Shown here: positions 27,728-37,702 of the stretch, piece after piece | How the letters are laid out: the number at the start of each line of letters is the position of its first letter | Numbering within the stretch: the stretch's first letter is position 1 | Source: Pleionea litopenaei | GTDB taxonomy: Bacteria > Pseudomonadota > Gammaproteobacteria > Enterobacterales > Kangiellaceae | Reading direction: 5' to 3' | Assembly (NCBI RefSeq): GCF_031198435.1 | Contig: NZ_CP133548.1 | Coordinates: 3,072,001-3,136,000 of the forward strand | Length of the DNA stretch: 64,000 nucleotides | Position numbers and translations under genes: made by a program | The notes under the pieces: generated by a model | The model's database searches: none | What the model was told of the DNA's origin: nothing | What the model saw: the letters and a program-made list of their open reading frames with translations, nothing else

Positions 27728-28885
27728 ATGTCATTACTTAAGAGGGTAATGTCAGGCGCGCTGCTGTTTGTCGCTTTTTTAGCCGGCAATTTGTGGGCAG
27801 CCGAGCCTGAGTTTTCAAAACTAAACCTCCGTCCGGGGGTAACTGATAATTCACAACGCGTTTTTGACCTCCATATGGAAGTGGTCTGGCTGATGTTTAT
27901 CGTCGCCGCACTGGTATTTGGGGCGATCTTGTTTGCTGTTATTCGATTTCGAAAGTCGAATAATCCAAACCCTGCAAAATTCAGTCACAGCACCACGCTA
28001 GAGATCATCTGGACGGTGGTTCCCATGCTGATATTGATCTACCTAGCCAAACCTGCGATAGGCTTGCTGTTAGATATGGAAGATGCCAGCAAAGCCGATA
28101 TGACGGTACAGATCACCGGGCAGCAGTGGAAGTGGAAGTACACTTACCTGGATGAAGATTTTACCTTTGTTTCTGAACTGTCGACACCAGCAGCGCAGTA
28201 TGACGAACGTAAAGCACCTGGACAGCAGAAGAGCGAAAACTATTTGTTAGAAGTAAACAAAGAAGTCGTTTTGCCCGTCGGTAAGAAAATTCGCTTCTTG
28301 TTAACCTCTGACGACGTCATTCATTCTTGGTGGATGCCTGACTTCGCGGTCAAAATGGATGCGATTCCTGGGTTTATCAATGAAACCTGGACCAAGATTA
28401 ACGAGCCAGGCGTTTATCGGGGCGTGTGCGCTGAGTTATGTGGTCGATTGCATGGCTTTATGCCAATCGTCGTTCGCGCGGTTCCGCAAGCCGAATACGA
28501 TCAATGGGTTGCTGAGAAACTGTCCGAGAAAGCCGAAGCCGAACGCCTTGCAGCCGAAGCAGCCGCAAAAAGCTGGTCGATGGACGATTTAATGGCAAAA
28601 GGTAAAGAAGTGTATGACGCTAAATGCGCCTTGTGTCATCAACCTGGTGGCGAAGGTCTAGGCGTATTCCCTGCATTGAAGGGCAGTGCCGTGGCGACAA
28701 CTGGCCCCGCCGATGACCATGCTAAGTTGGTTATCTTCGGAAAGAACGCCATGCCGAAATTTGGCGACCAATTGACCGATGCAGAAATTGCTGCGGTAGT
28801 GACCTATGAGCGTAACGCTTGGGGTAATGACACCGGCGAGACGGTGCAACCAGGTCGAATTTCAGAACTAAAAGCCGGAAACTAA
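27728..28885 (+). CDS. coxB: cytochrome c oxidase subunit II with C-terminal cytochrome c domain
   Basis: The 385-residue product has a signal peptide (MSLLKRVMSGALLFVAFLAGNLWA) and two membrane helices. The CuA cupredoxin domain shows HSWWMPDF and CAELCGRLHGFM. The C-terminal mono-heme domain has CALCH and an axial Met in NAMPKFGDQ. This caa3-like fusion accepts electrons from soluble cytochrome c through its own heme. An ATG at 27719 is also in frame, but GGAG fits 27728 with a spacing of 10. It is the first gene of the oxidase locus. Confidence 0.97.
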   Translation: MSLLKRVMSGALLFVAFLAGNLWAAEPEFSKLNLRPGVTDNSQRVFDLHMEVVWLMFIVAALVFGAILFAVIRFRKSNNPNPAKFSHSTTLEIIWTVVPMLILIYLAKPAIGLLLDMEDASKADMTVQITGQQWKWKYTYLDEDFTFVSELSTPAAQYDERKAPGQQKSENYLLEVNKEVVLPVGKKIRFLLTSDDVIHSWWMPDFAVKMDAIPGFINETWTKINEPGVYRGVCAELCGRLHGFMPIVVRAVPQAEYDQWVAEKLSEKAEAERLAAEAAAKSWSMDDLMAKGKEVYDAKCALCHQPGGEGLGVFPALKGSAVATTGPADDHAKLVIFGKNAMPKFGDQLTDAEIAAVVTYERNAWGNDTGETVQPGRISELKAGN

Positions 28886-28897
28886 GGAGACTGAATC

Positions 28898-30457
28898 ATG
28901 GCACACGATCATCATCCAACCGGCATTTCGCGCTGGTTATTTACCACAAACCATAAAGACATAGGAACCATGTATTTATGGTTCTCTTTTACCATGTTCT
29001 TAATCGGTGGTTTGATGGCTCTAGGCATACGCCTTGAGTTATTCCAACCTGGATTGCAATTTTGGGATCCTAACTTTTTTAATACACTCACCACCATGCA
29101 CGGTTTAATCATGGTGTTTGGTGCGGTTATGCCAGCCTTTGTTGGTTTAGCTAACTGGTTAATACCCATGCAAATTGGTGCGCCAGATATGGCCTTACCA
29201 CGAATGAATAACTGGAGTTTTTGGATATTACCGTTCGCTTTCGGACTGTTATTGAGCTCGCTGTTTATGGAAGGCGGTGCACCGAACTTTGGTTGGACAT
29301 TTTATGCGCCTTTATCAACGACCTATGGACCTCCAAGCACTGACTTCTTCATCTTTGGTGTTCACTTAATGGGTATTTCATCCATTATGGGTGCCATCAA
29401 CGTTATCGTGACCGTTTTTAATATGCGCGCGCCTGGCATGACGTTAATGAAAATGCCAATGTTTGTTTGGACTTGGGTAATCACAGCGTTCTTGTTAATT
29501 ATGGTTATGCCAGTATTAGCGGGTGCCGTGACCATGATGCTGACTGACCGTCATTTTGGCACCTCGTTCTTTGATGCAGCGGGTGGTGGTGATCCGGTTA
29601 TGTTCCAGCATATTTTCTGGTTCTTTGGTCACCCAGAAGTGTACATCATGATATTGCCTGCCTTTGGTATTGCTTCACACATTATTCCGACCTTTAGTCG
29701 CAAGCCTTTGTTTGGATATGCCTCGATGGTTTATGCAACCGCATCGATTGCTTTCTTATCTTTCGTGGTTTGGGCTCACCATATGTTTACCGTTGGTATG
29801 CCGGTCGCGGGTGAACTCTACTTTATGATCGCAACCATGATCATTGCGGTACCGACTGGCGTTAAGATCTTTAACTGGGTCGCGACCATGTGGAAAGGCT
29901 CGATTACTTTTGAAACGCCGATGTTGTTTGCTCTGGCTTTCGTTGTACTCTTCACCTTAGGTGGTGTTTCGGGTGTGATGTTAGCAATGACGCCAGTGGA
30001 TAAACAGTATCACGACACCTACTTTGTGGTGGCTCACTTCCATTATGTTCTTTTCCCAGGTGCGATTTTCGGAACCATTGCTGCGGTTTACTACTGGCTG
30101 CCGAAATGGACCGGGAATATGTATAACGAGACCTTAGGAAAAATTCATTTCTGGTTCTCTATCATTGCGGTCAACTTAACCTTCTTCCCGATGCACTTCT
30201 CCGGTCTTGCCGGAATGCAACGTCGTGTTCCCGATTACAACATGATGTTTGAAGGCTTTAATCAGTTGTCGTCGATCGGTGCCTTTATGCTTGGTTTCGG
30301 TCAGTTGTTGTTCTTATACGTTGTGGTGAATTGTATTCGCGGCGGTAAAGGCAAAGCGACTGGCAATGTGTGGGAAGGCGCAGAAGGATTAGAGTTTACT
30401 CACTTACCTTCGCCAGCACCTTACCATTCATTTGAGCAAGCGCCAGAAGTGAAGTAA
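28898..30457 (+). CDS. coxA: cytochrome c oxidase subunit I
   Basis: The 519-residue protein has twelve membrane helices and the heme-copper oxidase signature, with [17 protein letters not shown] (CuB His, Tyr of the His-Tyr pair), [10 protein letters not shown] (two CuB histidines), the K-channel lysine region and [15 protein letters not shown] (heme a3 and heme a ligands). The N-terminal [24 protein letters not shown] is typical of A-type oxidases. It is the catalytic core of the aa3 enzyme in the inner membrane and is co-transcribed with coxB (12-base gap). Confidence 0.98.
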   Translation: MAHDHHPTGISRWLFTTNHKDIGTMYLWFSFTMFLIGGLMALGIRLELFQPGLQFWDPNFFNTLTTMHGLIMVFGAVMPAFVGLANWLIPMQIGAPDMALPRMNNWSFWILPFAFGLLLSSLFMEGGAPNFGWTFYAPLSTTYGPPSTDFFIFGVHLMGISSIMGAINVIVTVFNMRAPGMTLMKMPMFVWTWVITAFLLIMVMPVLAGAVTMMLTDRHFGTSFFDAAGGGDPVMFQHIFWFFGHPEVYIMILPAFGIASHIIPTFSRKPLFGYASMVYATASIAFLSFVVWAHHMFTVGMPVAGELYFMIATMIIAVPTGVKIFNWVATMWKGSITFETPMLFALAFVVLFTLGGVSGVMLAMTPVDKQYHDTYFVVAHFHYVLFPGAIFGTIAAVYYWLPKWTGNMYNETLGKIHFWFSIIAVNLTFFPMHFSGLAGMQRRVPDYNMMFEGFNQLSSIGAFMLGFGQLLFLYVVVNCIRGGKGKATGNVWEGAEGLEFTHLPSPAPYHSFEQAPEVK

Positions 30458-30508
30458 TCAAGATAACCTCAAGGCTTTGGTCTTGGGGTTAGTTTGGTGG
30501 ATGAAGCT

Positions 30509-31054
30509 ATGAGTCAACGTCACAATAAAATGCTTTTAAAGACCGTGGGGATCGTCGCGTTAATGACGGCGTTCACCTTTGCGATGGTTCCGCTTTACAA
30601 CGTGTTTTGTGAAATCACGGGAATTAATGGCAAGGTCTTAGTCAGCAAAGAATTGTATGAAACGGTAGAAGTGGATCCGTCGCGAACGGTTACCGTTGAA
30701 TTGGTTACGACGATCAGTCGTGGTATGCCTTGGCAGTTCAAAACCATGACCCGACGCATGGAAGTTCATCCCGGAGAATTAAACGAAGTAATGTTCTACG
30801 CTAAAAATATTTCTAGTGAGACCATTACCGGCCAAGCGGTTCCCAGTGTCGCACCCAGTCAGGCATCTTTTTATGTTAGCAAGACAGAATGTTTTTGTTT
30901 TGATCAACAAACCCTGACGGCGGGTCAAGAAATCGATATGCCTATGAAGTTTTATATCGATCCTGACCTCCCTGACAGTGTGCACACGGTAACCATGTCG
31001 TATGTTTTGTTTAATGCAACGTCCAAAGACTCTGGCGCAGTCGCTGCAAACTAG
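30509..31054 (+). CDS. ctaG: cytochrome c oxidase assembly protein Cox11/CtaG
   Basis: The 181-residue protein has one N-terminal membrane helix and a periplasmic immunoglobulin-like copper domain with the conserved CFCFDQQTLTAGQEIDMPMKFYIDPDLP and YNVFCEITG. It delivers copper to the CuB site of subunit I. The frame begins at TTG 30494, but the ATG at 30509 with an upstream GGTGG fits better. Its place between coxA and coxC is the standard gammaproteobacterial order. Confidence 0.95.
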   Translation: MSQRHNKMLLKTVGIVALMTAFTFAMVPLYNVFCEITGINGKVLVSKELYETVEVDPSRTVTVELVTTISRGMPWQFKTMTRRMEVHPGELNEVMFYAKNISSETITGQAVPSVAPSQASFYVSKTECFCFDQQTLTAGQEIDMPMKFYIDPDLPDSVHTVTMSYVLFNATSKDSGAVAAN

Positions 31055-31074
31055 AGTCTTCAGGGAGAAAAATA

Positions 31075-31962
31075 ATGACAGAAAAAACAACCAAGTATTA
31101 CGTTCCAGAGCAAAGCACGTTGCCGTTTATTGGATCAATCGGCCTGTTCTTCACGGTGTTTGGAGCAGGGAACATGATTCATCAAACAACGGATAAGTAT
31201 GCCGCTGAAGGAACCTGGGGCATGTATGTAATGTTCGCGGGGATTGCCGTGCTCATTTACATGATGTGGAGCTGGTGGCGTTCTACCATCCGTGAATCAA
31301 TGGGTGGGCTATACAGTCACCAGATGGACCGGTCATTCCGGTACGGCATGTTGTGGTTTATTACCTCTGAAGTCATGTTCTTTGCCGCTTTCTTTGGCGC
31401 CCTTTGGTACGCACGCGTACTCATTGTGCCTTGGCTAGGTGGTGAAGGTAACAACGCGATGACGCATGCATTGTTATACCCAGAGTTTCTAGCGGTGTGG
31501 CCGTTAACCACGACACCTGACGGTGAAACCACCCAGGCTATGGGTGCGTGGGGATTACCAGCGATTAATACCGCGATCTTATTGACCAGTTCGTGGACCT
31601 TGACCATAGCGCATCATGCTTTGATCGAAAAGAATCGCCCAACGTTGATTTTATTCACTTGGATTACTGCACTTCTCGGCGTTATCTTCTTGGGCTTGCA
31701 AGCCTACGAGTACTATCATGCGTATACCGATTTAGGTCTAACGCTGGGTTCGGGGATCTACGGTAGCACCTTCTTTATGCTCACCGGATTTCACGGGTTG
31801 CATGTGACTATCGGAACGATTTTCTTGATTATCTTATCGGTGCGATGCTCAAAAGGGCACTTCACACCCGATAATCACTTTGCCTATGAAGCAGGTGCTT
31901 GGTATTGGCATTTTGTTGACGTAGTTTGGTTATTCTTATTTGTGTTTGTTTACGCACTTTAA
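31075..31962 (+). CDS. coxC: cytochrome c oxidase subunit III
   Basis: The 295-residue protein has seven membrane helices and subunit III motifs: YGMLWFITSEVMFFAAFFGALWYAR, TGFHGLHVTIGTIFL and AWYWHFVDVVWLFLFVFVYAL. It stabilises subunit I and its proton uptake route. It is the last gene of the structural operon and is followed directly by a bidirectional terminator. Confidence 0.97.
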   Translation: MTEKTTKYYVPEQSTLPFIGSIGLFFTVFGAGNMIHQTTDKYAAEGTWGMYVMFAGIAVLIYMMWSWWRSTIRESMGGLYSHQMDRSFRYGMLWFITSEVMFFAAFFGALWYARVLIVPWLGGEGNNAMTHALLYPEFLAVWPLTTTPDGETTQAMGAWGLPAINTAILLTSSWTLTIAHHALIEKNRPTLILFTWITALLGVIFLGLQAYEYYHAYTDLGLTLGSGIYGSTFFMLTGFHGLHVTIGTIFLIILSVRCSKGHFTPDNHFAYEAGAWYWHFVDVVWLFLFVFVYAL

Positions 31963-31970
31963 GAACTAAC

Positions 31971-32002
31971 AAAAAAAGCCGGGTTTGTTGCCCGGCTTTT
32001 TT
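31971..32002. terminator. bidirectional terminator after coxC
   Basis: GCCGGG and CCCGGC around a TTTGTTG loop are flanked by seven A and six T. The hairpin serves coxC and, on the other strand, the DUF2909 gene. Confidence 0.93.
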
Positions 32003-32019
32003 AAACACTCAATGAAGAT

Positions 32020-32244
32020 TTATTCTGGCTTCACTTGTGGCATTGAATGAAATTCAACGATTCCAAAGTGGTTTAGCAACAAGAGCAAAATAAACAGGCC
32101 AATGGATAAACCAATGCGCCAACTCAACGAGTTAACCACTCTTTTGTTACCACGCTCTTGATCTTTCACTAAAAAGAATAAGCCACGGAACAAGTTAAAC
32201 ACGATAGCTAATAGCAGTATGACGACAATGATTTTTCCAAGCAT
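32020..32244 (-). CDS. DUF2909 family membrane protein
   Basis: The 74-residue protein has two membrane helices separated by the conserved basic loop (GLFFLVKDQERGNKRVVNSLSWRIGLSIGLF), matching the DUF2909 family found almost only in cytochrome oxidase loci. Function unknown; a small assembly factor is plausible. It lies between coxC and the SURF1 gene on the opposite strand. Confidence 0.85.
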   Translation of the reverse strand: MLGKIIVVILLLAIVFNLFRGLFFLVKDQERGNKRVVNSLSWRIGLSIGLFILLLLLNHFGIVEFHSMPQVKPE

Positions 32245-32292
32245 AATAATTTCTTAACGGGTTACCGAGTCAGTTATTATACGAGCAGTTCC

Positions 32293-33051
32293 ATGATAAA
32301 ACACCCGTTACGCCATCAAATTAAATTTTCCTTTTTGAAACATCAATTTAGCGCCTATTCATGGTTGATATTGATTTTTCTGTTGGTACTTTATGGGTTA
32401 TTAAAGCTCGGACTTTGGCAACTTGATCGACAACAAGAAAAAGCTAAGCTATTGCAATCAATTGAAGACATCCAGTCCAGTCAACCGCTCAATTTGAGCG
32501 TGACTTATCAAGAGGTTAAAGACTATCAGCCCGTTTACTTTGAAGGAAAAGCGTTAAATTCGCCGACGGTTTTGATTGCCAATGAACCCTTAGATGGGCG
32601 AGATGGTTATCATGTTTTAAATTTGCTTCAACTCGATTCTGGTGTTGAAGTTTGGGTGAACCGCGGGTGGATTGCGGCATTACCTGACCGTCGAAACCTG
32701 CCCGTGTTACCCGAGCTGAATGAACGGTGGAGCGGAACCGGCGAAGTGTATTTTAGCAAAGGTAAACCGATTCTTTACGATCATGCTTTAGAGCAGAGAA
32801 ATGAGCGTATCTGGGTGTTGCAAGGGCGAGATTTTTCGCTGTTAAAAGACATTGCTAACTCTGGTCAGAGTACCCGATTGCCTTTTATAATCCGAATATC
32901 AGAAAACACCGATAATGGCTTGCAACAGCGCTGGCAGTACGTCAGTATGTCGCCCAGCAAACATTTAGCTTATGCCATTCAATGGTTTGGTTTGGCACTC
33001 GCTCTAACGGTGATTGTACTAATTATTTCAATAACAAAAAAAGAGTCCTAA
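32293..33051 (+). CDS. SURF1 family oxidase assembly protein
   Basis: The 252-residue protein has an N-terminal membrane helix, a periplasmic domain with the SURF1 hallmarks GLWQLDRQQEKAKLL, DGRDGYHVLNLL and VWVNRGWIA, and a second C-terminal helix (AYAIQWFGLALALTVIVLII). It assists insertion of heme a into subunit I. It is the first of five consecutive assembly genes. The SURF1 and next gene are 3 bases apart. Confidence 0.93.
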   Translation: MIKHPLRHQIKFSFLKHQFSAYSWLILIFLLVLYGLLKLGLWQLDRQQEKAKLLQSIEDIQSSQPLNLSVTYQEVKDYQPVYFEGKALNSPTVLIANEPLDGRDGYHVLNLLQLDSGVEVWVNRGWIAALPDRRNLPVLPELNERWSGTGEVYFSKGKPILYDHALEQRNERIWVLQGRDFSLLKDIANSGQSTRLPFIIRISENTDNGLQQRWQYVSMSPSKHLAYAIQWFGLALALTVIVLIISITKKES

Positions 33052-33054
33052 ACA

Positions 33055-33708
33055 ATGGATTTTAATGAAGACACTAAACAAACTCCGCAAGTCAATCAGA
33101 GCAAAAACCGTTTAACGTTAATTGCTTTAGCGGTGGTTTTTGTTGCTCCGGTTTTAACTGCGTATCTTGCGTATTTTGGAGGTTGGTTTCAAGGTGGCAG
33201 CAAAAGTCATGGAGAAATTATTGATCCGCCTTGGCACATCGATGATTTGCAAATAACCCATCGTAGTTTTGGCGATTGGGTGAGCAGTCCCTATATGGGA
33301 AAGTGGAATTGGTTGTTGGTGATTAATGACTCTAAGTGCGATGAAAAATGTCAGATTAACTGGTTTTTATTACAACAAACGCATTTAGGGTTGGCTAAAA
33401 ACACCGACAAAAATAATTTTCTCTTGGTGTTAAATAATAACCCAATTGATCTAGCCGGTGATTGGCAGAAAGTTGATTTCATGCAAGCGGACATTCAACA
33501 AAATTCTATTCAAGTTGCTTCGCAGCGAGAAGGCTATTCAACAAGTCCATTAGCTGCTAATCATATTTATTTGGTCGATCCCTTGGGCAATATTTTCATG
33601 CGCTACCCATTGATTGATTCTAAACAAGAAGCGCCTTTGAAAAGCAAAGATTTACGCAGTGATTTATCGCGTGTTTTAAGATTTTTAGATGTAAGTAAAA
33701 AACAATGA
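33055..33708 (+). CDS. membrane-anchored Sco/thioredoxin-like protein in cox locus
   Basis: The 217-residue protein has one N-terminal membrane helix (LIALAVVFVAPVLTAYLAYFGGW) and a periplasmic domain. It carries a CDEKC pair, the CX3C spacing of Sco copper chaperones, after WNWLLVINDSKC. A later NHIYLVDPLGNIFMRYP resembles the Sco region VDHTGKVFLIDP, with the histidine three residues closer to the DP. I therefore read it as a divergent Sco-like fold. It overlaps ctaA by ATGA. A role in copper or thiol handling during oxidase assembly is inference. Confidence 0.75.
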   Translation: MDFNEDTKQTPQVNQSKNRLTLIALAVVFVAPVLTAYLAYFGGWFQGGSKSHGEIIDPPWHIDDLQITHRSFGDWVSSPYMGKWNWLLVINDSKCDEKCQINWFLLQQTHLGLAKNTDKNNFLLVLNNNPIDLAGDWQKVDFMQADIQQNSIQVASQREGYSTSPLAANHIYLVDPLGNIFMRYPLIDSKQEAPLKSKDLRSDLSRVLRFLDVSKKQ

Positions 33709-34727
33709 TTAAACGAACACAAAAGAAACTCGCATTATTCTCGGTATTTTTTATTATCGTCGTTATTGGCTTAGGAGCATTCACTCGTTTAGCCGATGCA
33801 GGGTTGGGATGTCCAGATTGGCCCGGCTGTTATGGTTTTGTTGGTATTCCGTTAAAAGAAGCAACCATTGCTAAAGCGAATGCGGCATTTCCACATCAGC
33901 CTTACGAGTTGCACAAGGCTTGGCCCGAGATGGTGCATCGTTATTTTGCTGGCACCTTAGGATTGCTCATTTTAGCGTTATTTATTATTGCCATACGTCG
34001 TCGCAACGACTCAGATGCAGCATTAAAGCTGTCGGCTGTTTTGTTAAGCGTCGTTACGTTTCAAGCAGCATTGGGAGCGTGGACCGTGACAGAAAAGCTT
34101 CATCCGGTTGTGGTGATGGGGCATTTACTCGGCGGATTTACCACGTTTTCACTGCTAATTATTTTGACGCTCAGGTTGTATCAACCCAAACAAGATTTCA
34201 GTATAGCCGCGCTTCCTCCGCCTAAGACGCTCGTATCAATCGCAATGGTTATTGTTATATTTCAAATAGCCTTGGGTGGATGGACAAGTGCTCATTACGC
34301 CGCACTTGCGTGCACCGATTTACCCGTATGTTTTGATGGTTGGTATGGCTACTCTGATTTTATTGAAGGTTTTAAACTTTGGGGGCATGAAGCCGAAAGC
34401 TATCAATATGGCGTAATAACCAACGAAGCACGCGTAGCGGTTCACGCCACTCATCGCATTGGTGCTATGGTTGTTTGTGTTGTGATGCTGGTTTTATTTT
34501 GGCAATTATGGCGTCGCCGCGAGTCGCAAAGTTATCGCCGCTTTTTAACGTTACTAGCCGTTATTTTAGTCGCTCAAATTTCTTTAGGTGTTATCAATGT
34601 GACTATGGGTTTGCCATTGTTTAACGCCGTTGCACATAACCTTGTTGGTAGTTTTTTACTGGTGACTTTAATTGGCTTTCGTACACTGTTATGGCTTGAT
34701 AGTCGAAAAAAGACGGAGGTTAGTTAA
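33705..34727 (+). CDS. ctaA: heme A synthase (COX15/CtaA)
   Basis: The 340-residue protein has eight membrane helices and the CtaA motifs: FTRLADAGLGCPDWPGCYG, KAWPEMVHRYFAGTLGL, VVMGHLLGGFTTF, VHATHRIGAMVV and NAVAHNLVGSFLLV, which supply the heme-ligand histidines. It oxidises the C8 methyl of heme O to the formyl of heme A. The start overlaps the preceding stop (ATGA) and the stop shares one base with ctaB. Confidence 0.97.
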   Translation: MIKRTQKKLALFSVFFIIVVIGLGAFTRLADAGLGCPDWPGCYGFVGIPLKEATIAKANAAFPHQPYELHKAWPEMVHRYFAGTLGLLILALFIIAIRRRNDSDAALKLSAVLLSVVTFQAALGAWTVTEKLHPVVVMGHLLGGFTTFSLLIILTLRLYQPKQDFSIAALPPPKTLVSIAMVIVIFQIALGGWTSAHYAALACTDLPVCFDGWYGYSDFIEGFKLWGHEAESYQYGVITNEARVAVHATHRIGAMVVCVVMLVLFWQLWRRRESQSYRRFLTLLAVILVAQISLGVINVTMGLPLFNAVAHNLVGSFLLVTLIGFRTLLWLDSRKKTEVS

Positions 34728-35632
34728 TGACCTCTTCTGTCATCAAACCAAGTTGGAAAGATTACTTAGAGCTGTGTAAACCAAAAGTTGTTGCATTAAT
34801 TTTGCTGACTGCGGTGGTTGGAATGTTTTTGGCAGTACCAGGTATGGTTCCTGTCGATATTTTAATTTTAGGCACACTCGGTATCGGAATGGCTTCTGGA
34901 GCAGCGGCGGTGGTTAATCATGTCGTTGATGCTCAAATTGATGCCAAAATGGCACGTACTTTGAAACGACCAGTGGCCACTGGCGTCATCGATCCGAAAA
35001 AAGCGCTATTGTTTGGTGCGATAATGGCTTGCTTATCCATGGCAATTTTAGCCTTATGGGTAAATGCGCTTACCGCGGTGCTGACTTTTTTTGGGTTGGT
35101 AGGCTATGCATTTGTTTATACCATGTATCTCAAACGAGCAACGCCACAGAATATCGTTGTTGGTGGATTATCGGGTGCCATTCCGCCGTTACTCGGTTGG
35201 GTAGCGGTGACCGGCTCGAATGGCAAAATTCCCGCCGAAGCTTTGCTTTTAGTCTTGATTATTTTCGTTTGGACACCACCGCATTTTTGGGCATTAGCCA
35301 TTCATCGAAAAGATGATTATGCTAAAGCCGACATTCCAATGTTACCCGTCACTCATGGGATCGAGTTTACTAAGACAAACATTATTTTTTATACCATTCT
35401 ATTATTACTCGCGACAATTCTGCCGTTTTTAATTGGTATGTTTGACTTAATCTATTTACTGGGCTCCACTGTGTTAGGTCTCATATTTTTAGTGTACGCA
35501 TTGCGAATGAAATACGCCGATAAACCAGGCCTAGCCATGGAGACTTTTGGCTTTTCGGTGGTGTACTTAATGTTGTTGTTTATCGTGATGTTGGTTGATC
35601 ACTATATTCCAATAAGTTTAATGTCGTTTTAA
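34727..35632 (+). CDS. ctaB: protoheme IX farnesyltransferase (heme O synthase)
   Basis: The 301-residue UbiA-family prenyltransferase has the conserved NHVVDAQIDAKMARTLKRP (first Asp-rich motif), FVYTMYLKRATPQNIVVGGLSGAIPPLLGW and FVWTPPHFWALAIHRKDDYAKADIPMLP. It adds farnesyl to heme B, making heme O for CtaA. The start codon shares one base with the ctaA stop, so the two enzymes of heme A synthesis are coupled. Confidence 0.97.
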   Translation: MTSSVIKPSWKDYLELCKPKVVALILLTAVVGMFLAVPGMVPVDILILGTLGIGMASGAAAVVNHVVDAQIDAKMARTLKRPVATGVIDPKKALLFGAIMACLSMAILALWVNALTAVLTFFGLVGYAFVYTMYLKRATPQNIVVGGLSGAIPPLLGWVAVTGSNGKIPAEALLLVLIIFVWTPPHFWALAIHRKDDYAKADIPMLPVTHGIEFTKTNIIFYTILLLLATILPFLIGMFDLIYLLGSTVLGLIFLVYALRMKYADKPGLAMETFGFSVVYLMLLFIVMLVDHYIPISLMSF

Positions 35633-35659
35633 TTAGTCATATTCGTTAAAGGTACTTCA

Positions 35660-36298
35660 ATGAAATATTTACAGCAGATCATTCTCTATACAGCCATAAC
35701 GGTAATCGTGATTCTTGCGGGCGTGTATTTCTTGAAAGCCGAAGGAACCAAAGAGCAAGAGCTGCAAGTCACAATGGTTTATCCTAAGTTAAAAACCGTT
35801 GCGCCATTTGTGTTAGGAGAAGGAGAGAAAACCTTCACACAAGAGTACTTTAAAGATCATTGGACATTGGTCTTTTTCGGTTACACTTATTGTCCGGATA
35901 TTTGTCCTACGACTATGTCTGCTTTAAAAAACTTCTATCAAAAACTGCCGCAAGAAATACAAGAAAAAACCCAAGTTCTACTCGTGTCGGTTGATCCTGA
36001 GCGTGATAATGCCGAGCAACTAGCCAATTATGCTAATGCTTTTCATGCTGATTTCGATGCGACCACAGGTTCACATGAAGCGCTTCATAAGTTCAGTCGA
36101 GATTTTGGTGCGATCTATGCAAAATCTGGTGAAGGCGATGATTATCTTGTTGATCACACGGGTAAAGTCTTTTTGATTGATCCTCTTAGCCGACGTTACG
36201 CATTCATCAATAAGAGCATGGACGACCCTTCCATGGGTTACGAGTATAATATTGAAGCAATGCTCAGTGATTACTTGGCAATCTTAGAGCAAAATTAA
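35660..36298 (+). CDS. SCO1/SenC copper chaperone
   Basis: The 212-residue protein has an N-terminal membrane anchor, the copper-binding CX3C motif in GYTYCPDICPTTM, the DPERD turn and the third ligand histidine in LVDHTGKVFLIDP. It delivers copper to the CuA site of CoxB or reduces its cysteines. AAAGGT lies 7 bases before the ATG. It is the last gene of the oxidase locus and is convergent with the acyltransferase gene. Confidence 0.95.
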   Translation: MKYLQQIILYTAITVIVILAGVYFLKAEGTKEQELQVTMVYPKLKTVAPFVLGEGEKTFTQEYFKDHWTLVFFGYTYCPDICPTTMSALKNFYQKLPQEIQEKTQVLLVSVDPERDNAEQLANYANAFHADFDATTGSHEALHKFSRDFGAIYAKSGEGDDYLVDHTGKVFLIDPLSRRYAFINKSMDDPSMGYEYNIEAMLSDYLAILEQN

Positions 36299-36338
36299 TT
36301 TCGATCAAAACTACCTTAGAACAAAACTAATTGGGCAA

Positions 36339-37523
36339 TCATTTTTGCAAATAAACTAGATAACATTGTTTATGAGCGCAATGTCGAACCTTTCCTTGAT
36401 AGCGAAAGGTTTCACCATCAAGTGTTTGCTCGTCTATCTGACTGATAAATTGTTTCCATCTCGATTTTTGAAGCAGGCCTTTGTAATAATAGAAGTACAC
36501 CAGCTCGTCATGAACAAAGAGTTTTTCAGGAGGCTCTCCTTCAACCCAATCAGCGGCCTCAATGATATTTTTGTATCGTTCTGGAGTCACCGGTCGATTT
36601 TTCTTTTTCTCGGGATAAAGCGAAGCATCAGATTCACTCGGGCGAGTTTTAAAGCGCCGATGCACCCATAAATAATCGGCAGGATGTTGAGTGAGATAGC
36701 TTTCTAAGAATTGGTTAATGGTAAGTGCATCTTGCTCTTCGTTGTTGCCAATATTCGGCAATGGAGGGTGTATGGTTACTTCAATGGTCCCATTGCTCAG
36801 GCGTTGTTGAGTCATTGGAATGACCGGTGATTTTGATAGCTTTGCAAATCTTGTGGTGGCGGTTATCGTTGCTGTTGGAATATTGAAAAAAGGAACAAAA
36901 ATACTTTGTCTGCGACCATAATCTTGATCGGCGGCGTACCAAACAAATTGGTTATTCTTTAAATATTTTATCATGTCACGCGTTGCCTCACGTGGTATCG
37001 GATCAACAAACTTACTGCGACCCTTACACATGGCATACTCGATAGCGGGATCTTCATTACGGCGGTACAAAGCACCTATTTTGTATCGAGTCCCTAACAA
37101 TGAACCGCCAATTTCTAAACTGGTTAAGTGAAATGCGAGTAATAAGCCACCACGGCCTTCTGCTAATGCGGCATCTAGGTGTTCGAGACCTTTAAAGCTT
37201 ACCAGCTTTGACCAACGACGTTGACCGCCAAACCAGAGCATTGAAGTCTCAAGCATACCGATGCCGGTTTCAATGAGGTTCTCGCGGACTAAAGCGGCTT
37301 GTTGTTGCTCATTCAGGTGAGGGAAGCAGAGCTGTATGTTAATGGTGGCAATACGAACGCGAGACTTAGCAAGTCGATACATCAGTAACCCGATTCCTTT
37401 ACCCAAGACTTTAATTGCAGGATAAGGCAAGCGGCCGAATAAACTCATAAGTCCAAAAAAGGCCCAGGTAGGCCAATGCTGTATACCACTTGGTCGCTCA
37501 GGAATGTGAGGAATCTTACTCAT
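36339..37523 (-). CDS. LpxL/HtrB-like lipid A acyltransferase with C-terminal extension
   Basis: The 394-residue protein contains an LpxL-type acyltransferase domain (about 20-305) with an N-terminal hydrophobic anchor, the catalytic HX4E motif in FHLTSLEIGG (His132, Glu137), DQDYGRRQSIFVPFF and the end motif PADYLWVHRRFKTRP. It then runs on for about 85 residues beyond the usual end, through an aromatic/basic tail (HDELVYFYYYKGLLQKSRWKQF, CAHKQCYLVYLQK) that I do not recognise. It is a predicted Kdo-dependent secondary acyltransferase. It faces three glycosyltransferase genes, consistent with lipopolysaccharide work. Confidence 0.88.
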   Translation of the reverse strand: MSKIPHIPERPSGIQHWPTWAFFGLMSLFGRLPYPAIKVLGKGIGLLMYRLAKSRVRIATINIQLCFPHLNEQQQAALVRENLIETGIGMLETSMLWFGGQRRWSKLVSFKGLEHLDAALAEGRGGLLLAFHLTSLEIGGSLLGTRYKIGALYRRNEDPAIEYAMCKGRSKFVDPIPREATRDMIKYLKNNQFVWYAADQDYGRRQSIFVPFFNIPTATITATTRFAKLSKSPVIPMTQQRLSNGTIEVTIHPPLPNIGNNEEQDALTINQFLESYLTQHPADYLWVHRRFKTRPSESDASLYPEKKKNRPVTPERYKNIIEAADWVEGEPPEKLFVHDELVYFYYYKGLLQKSRWKQFISQIDEQTLDGETFRYQGKVRHCAHKQCYLVYLQK

Positions 37524-37702
37524 GTGACTTAGCTCAGGTTATTGTCAGATGTATCCAGTTGATCGCTATGCTATTATACACGCAAAATTTTGTCCTTGTT
37601 GGCCTAGTCTAAACGGCTATGGGCGCTTGGTCATTGGACTAACTTCTCCCTACTTTCTTGGGCAATCAGCGGCCAGGTTACGAGTTAAAAGGTAATAACA
37701 GT

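Noticed and set aside
37573-37578. TATAAT on the minus strand upstream of the acyltransferase
   Set aside because: No acceptable -35 hexamer at 15-19 bases, so it is not listed as a promoter.
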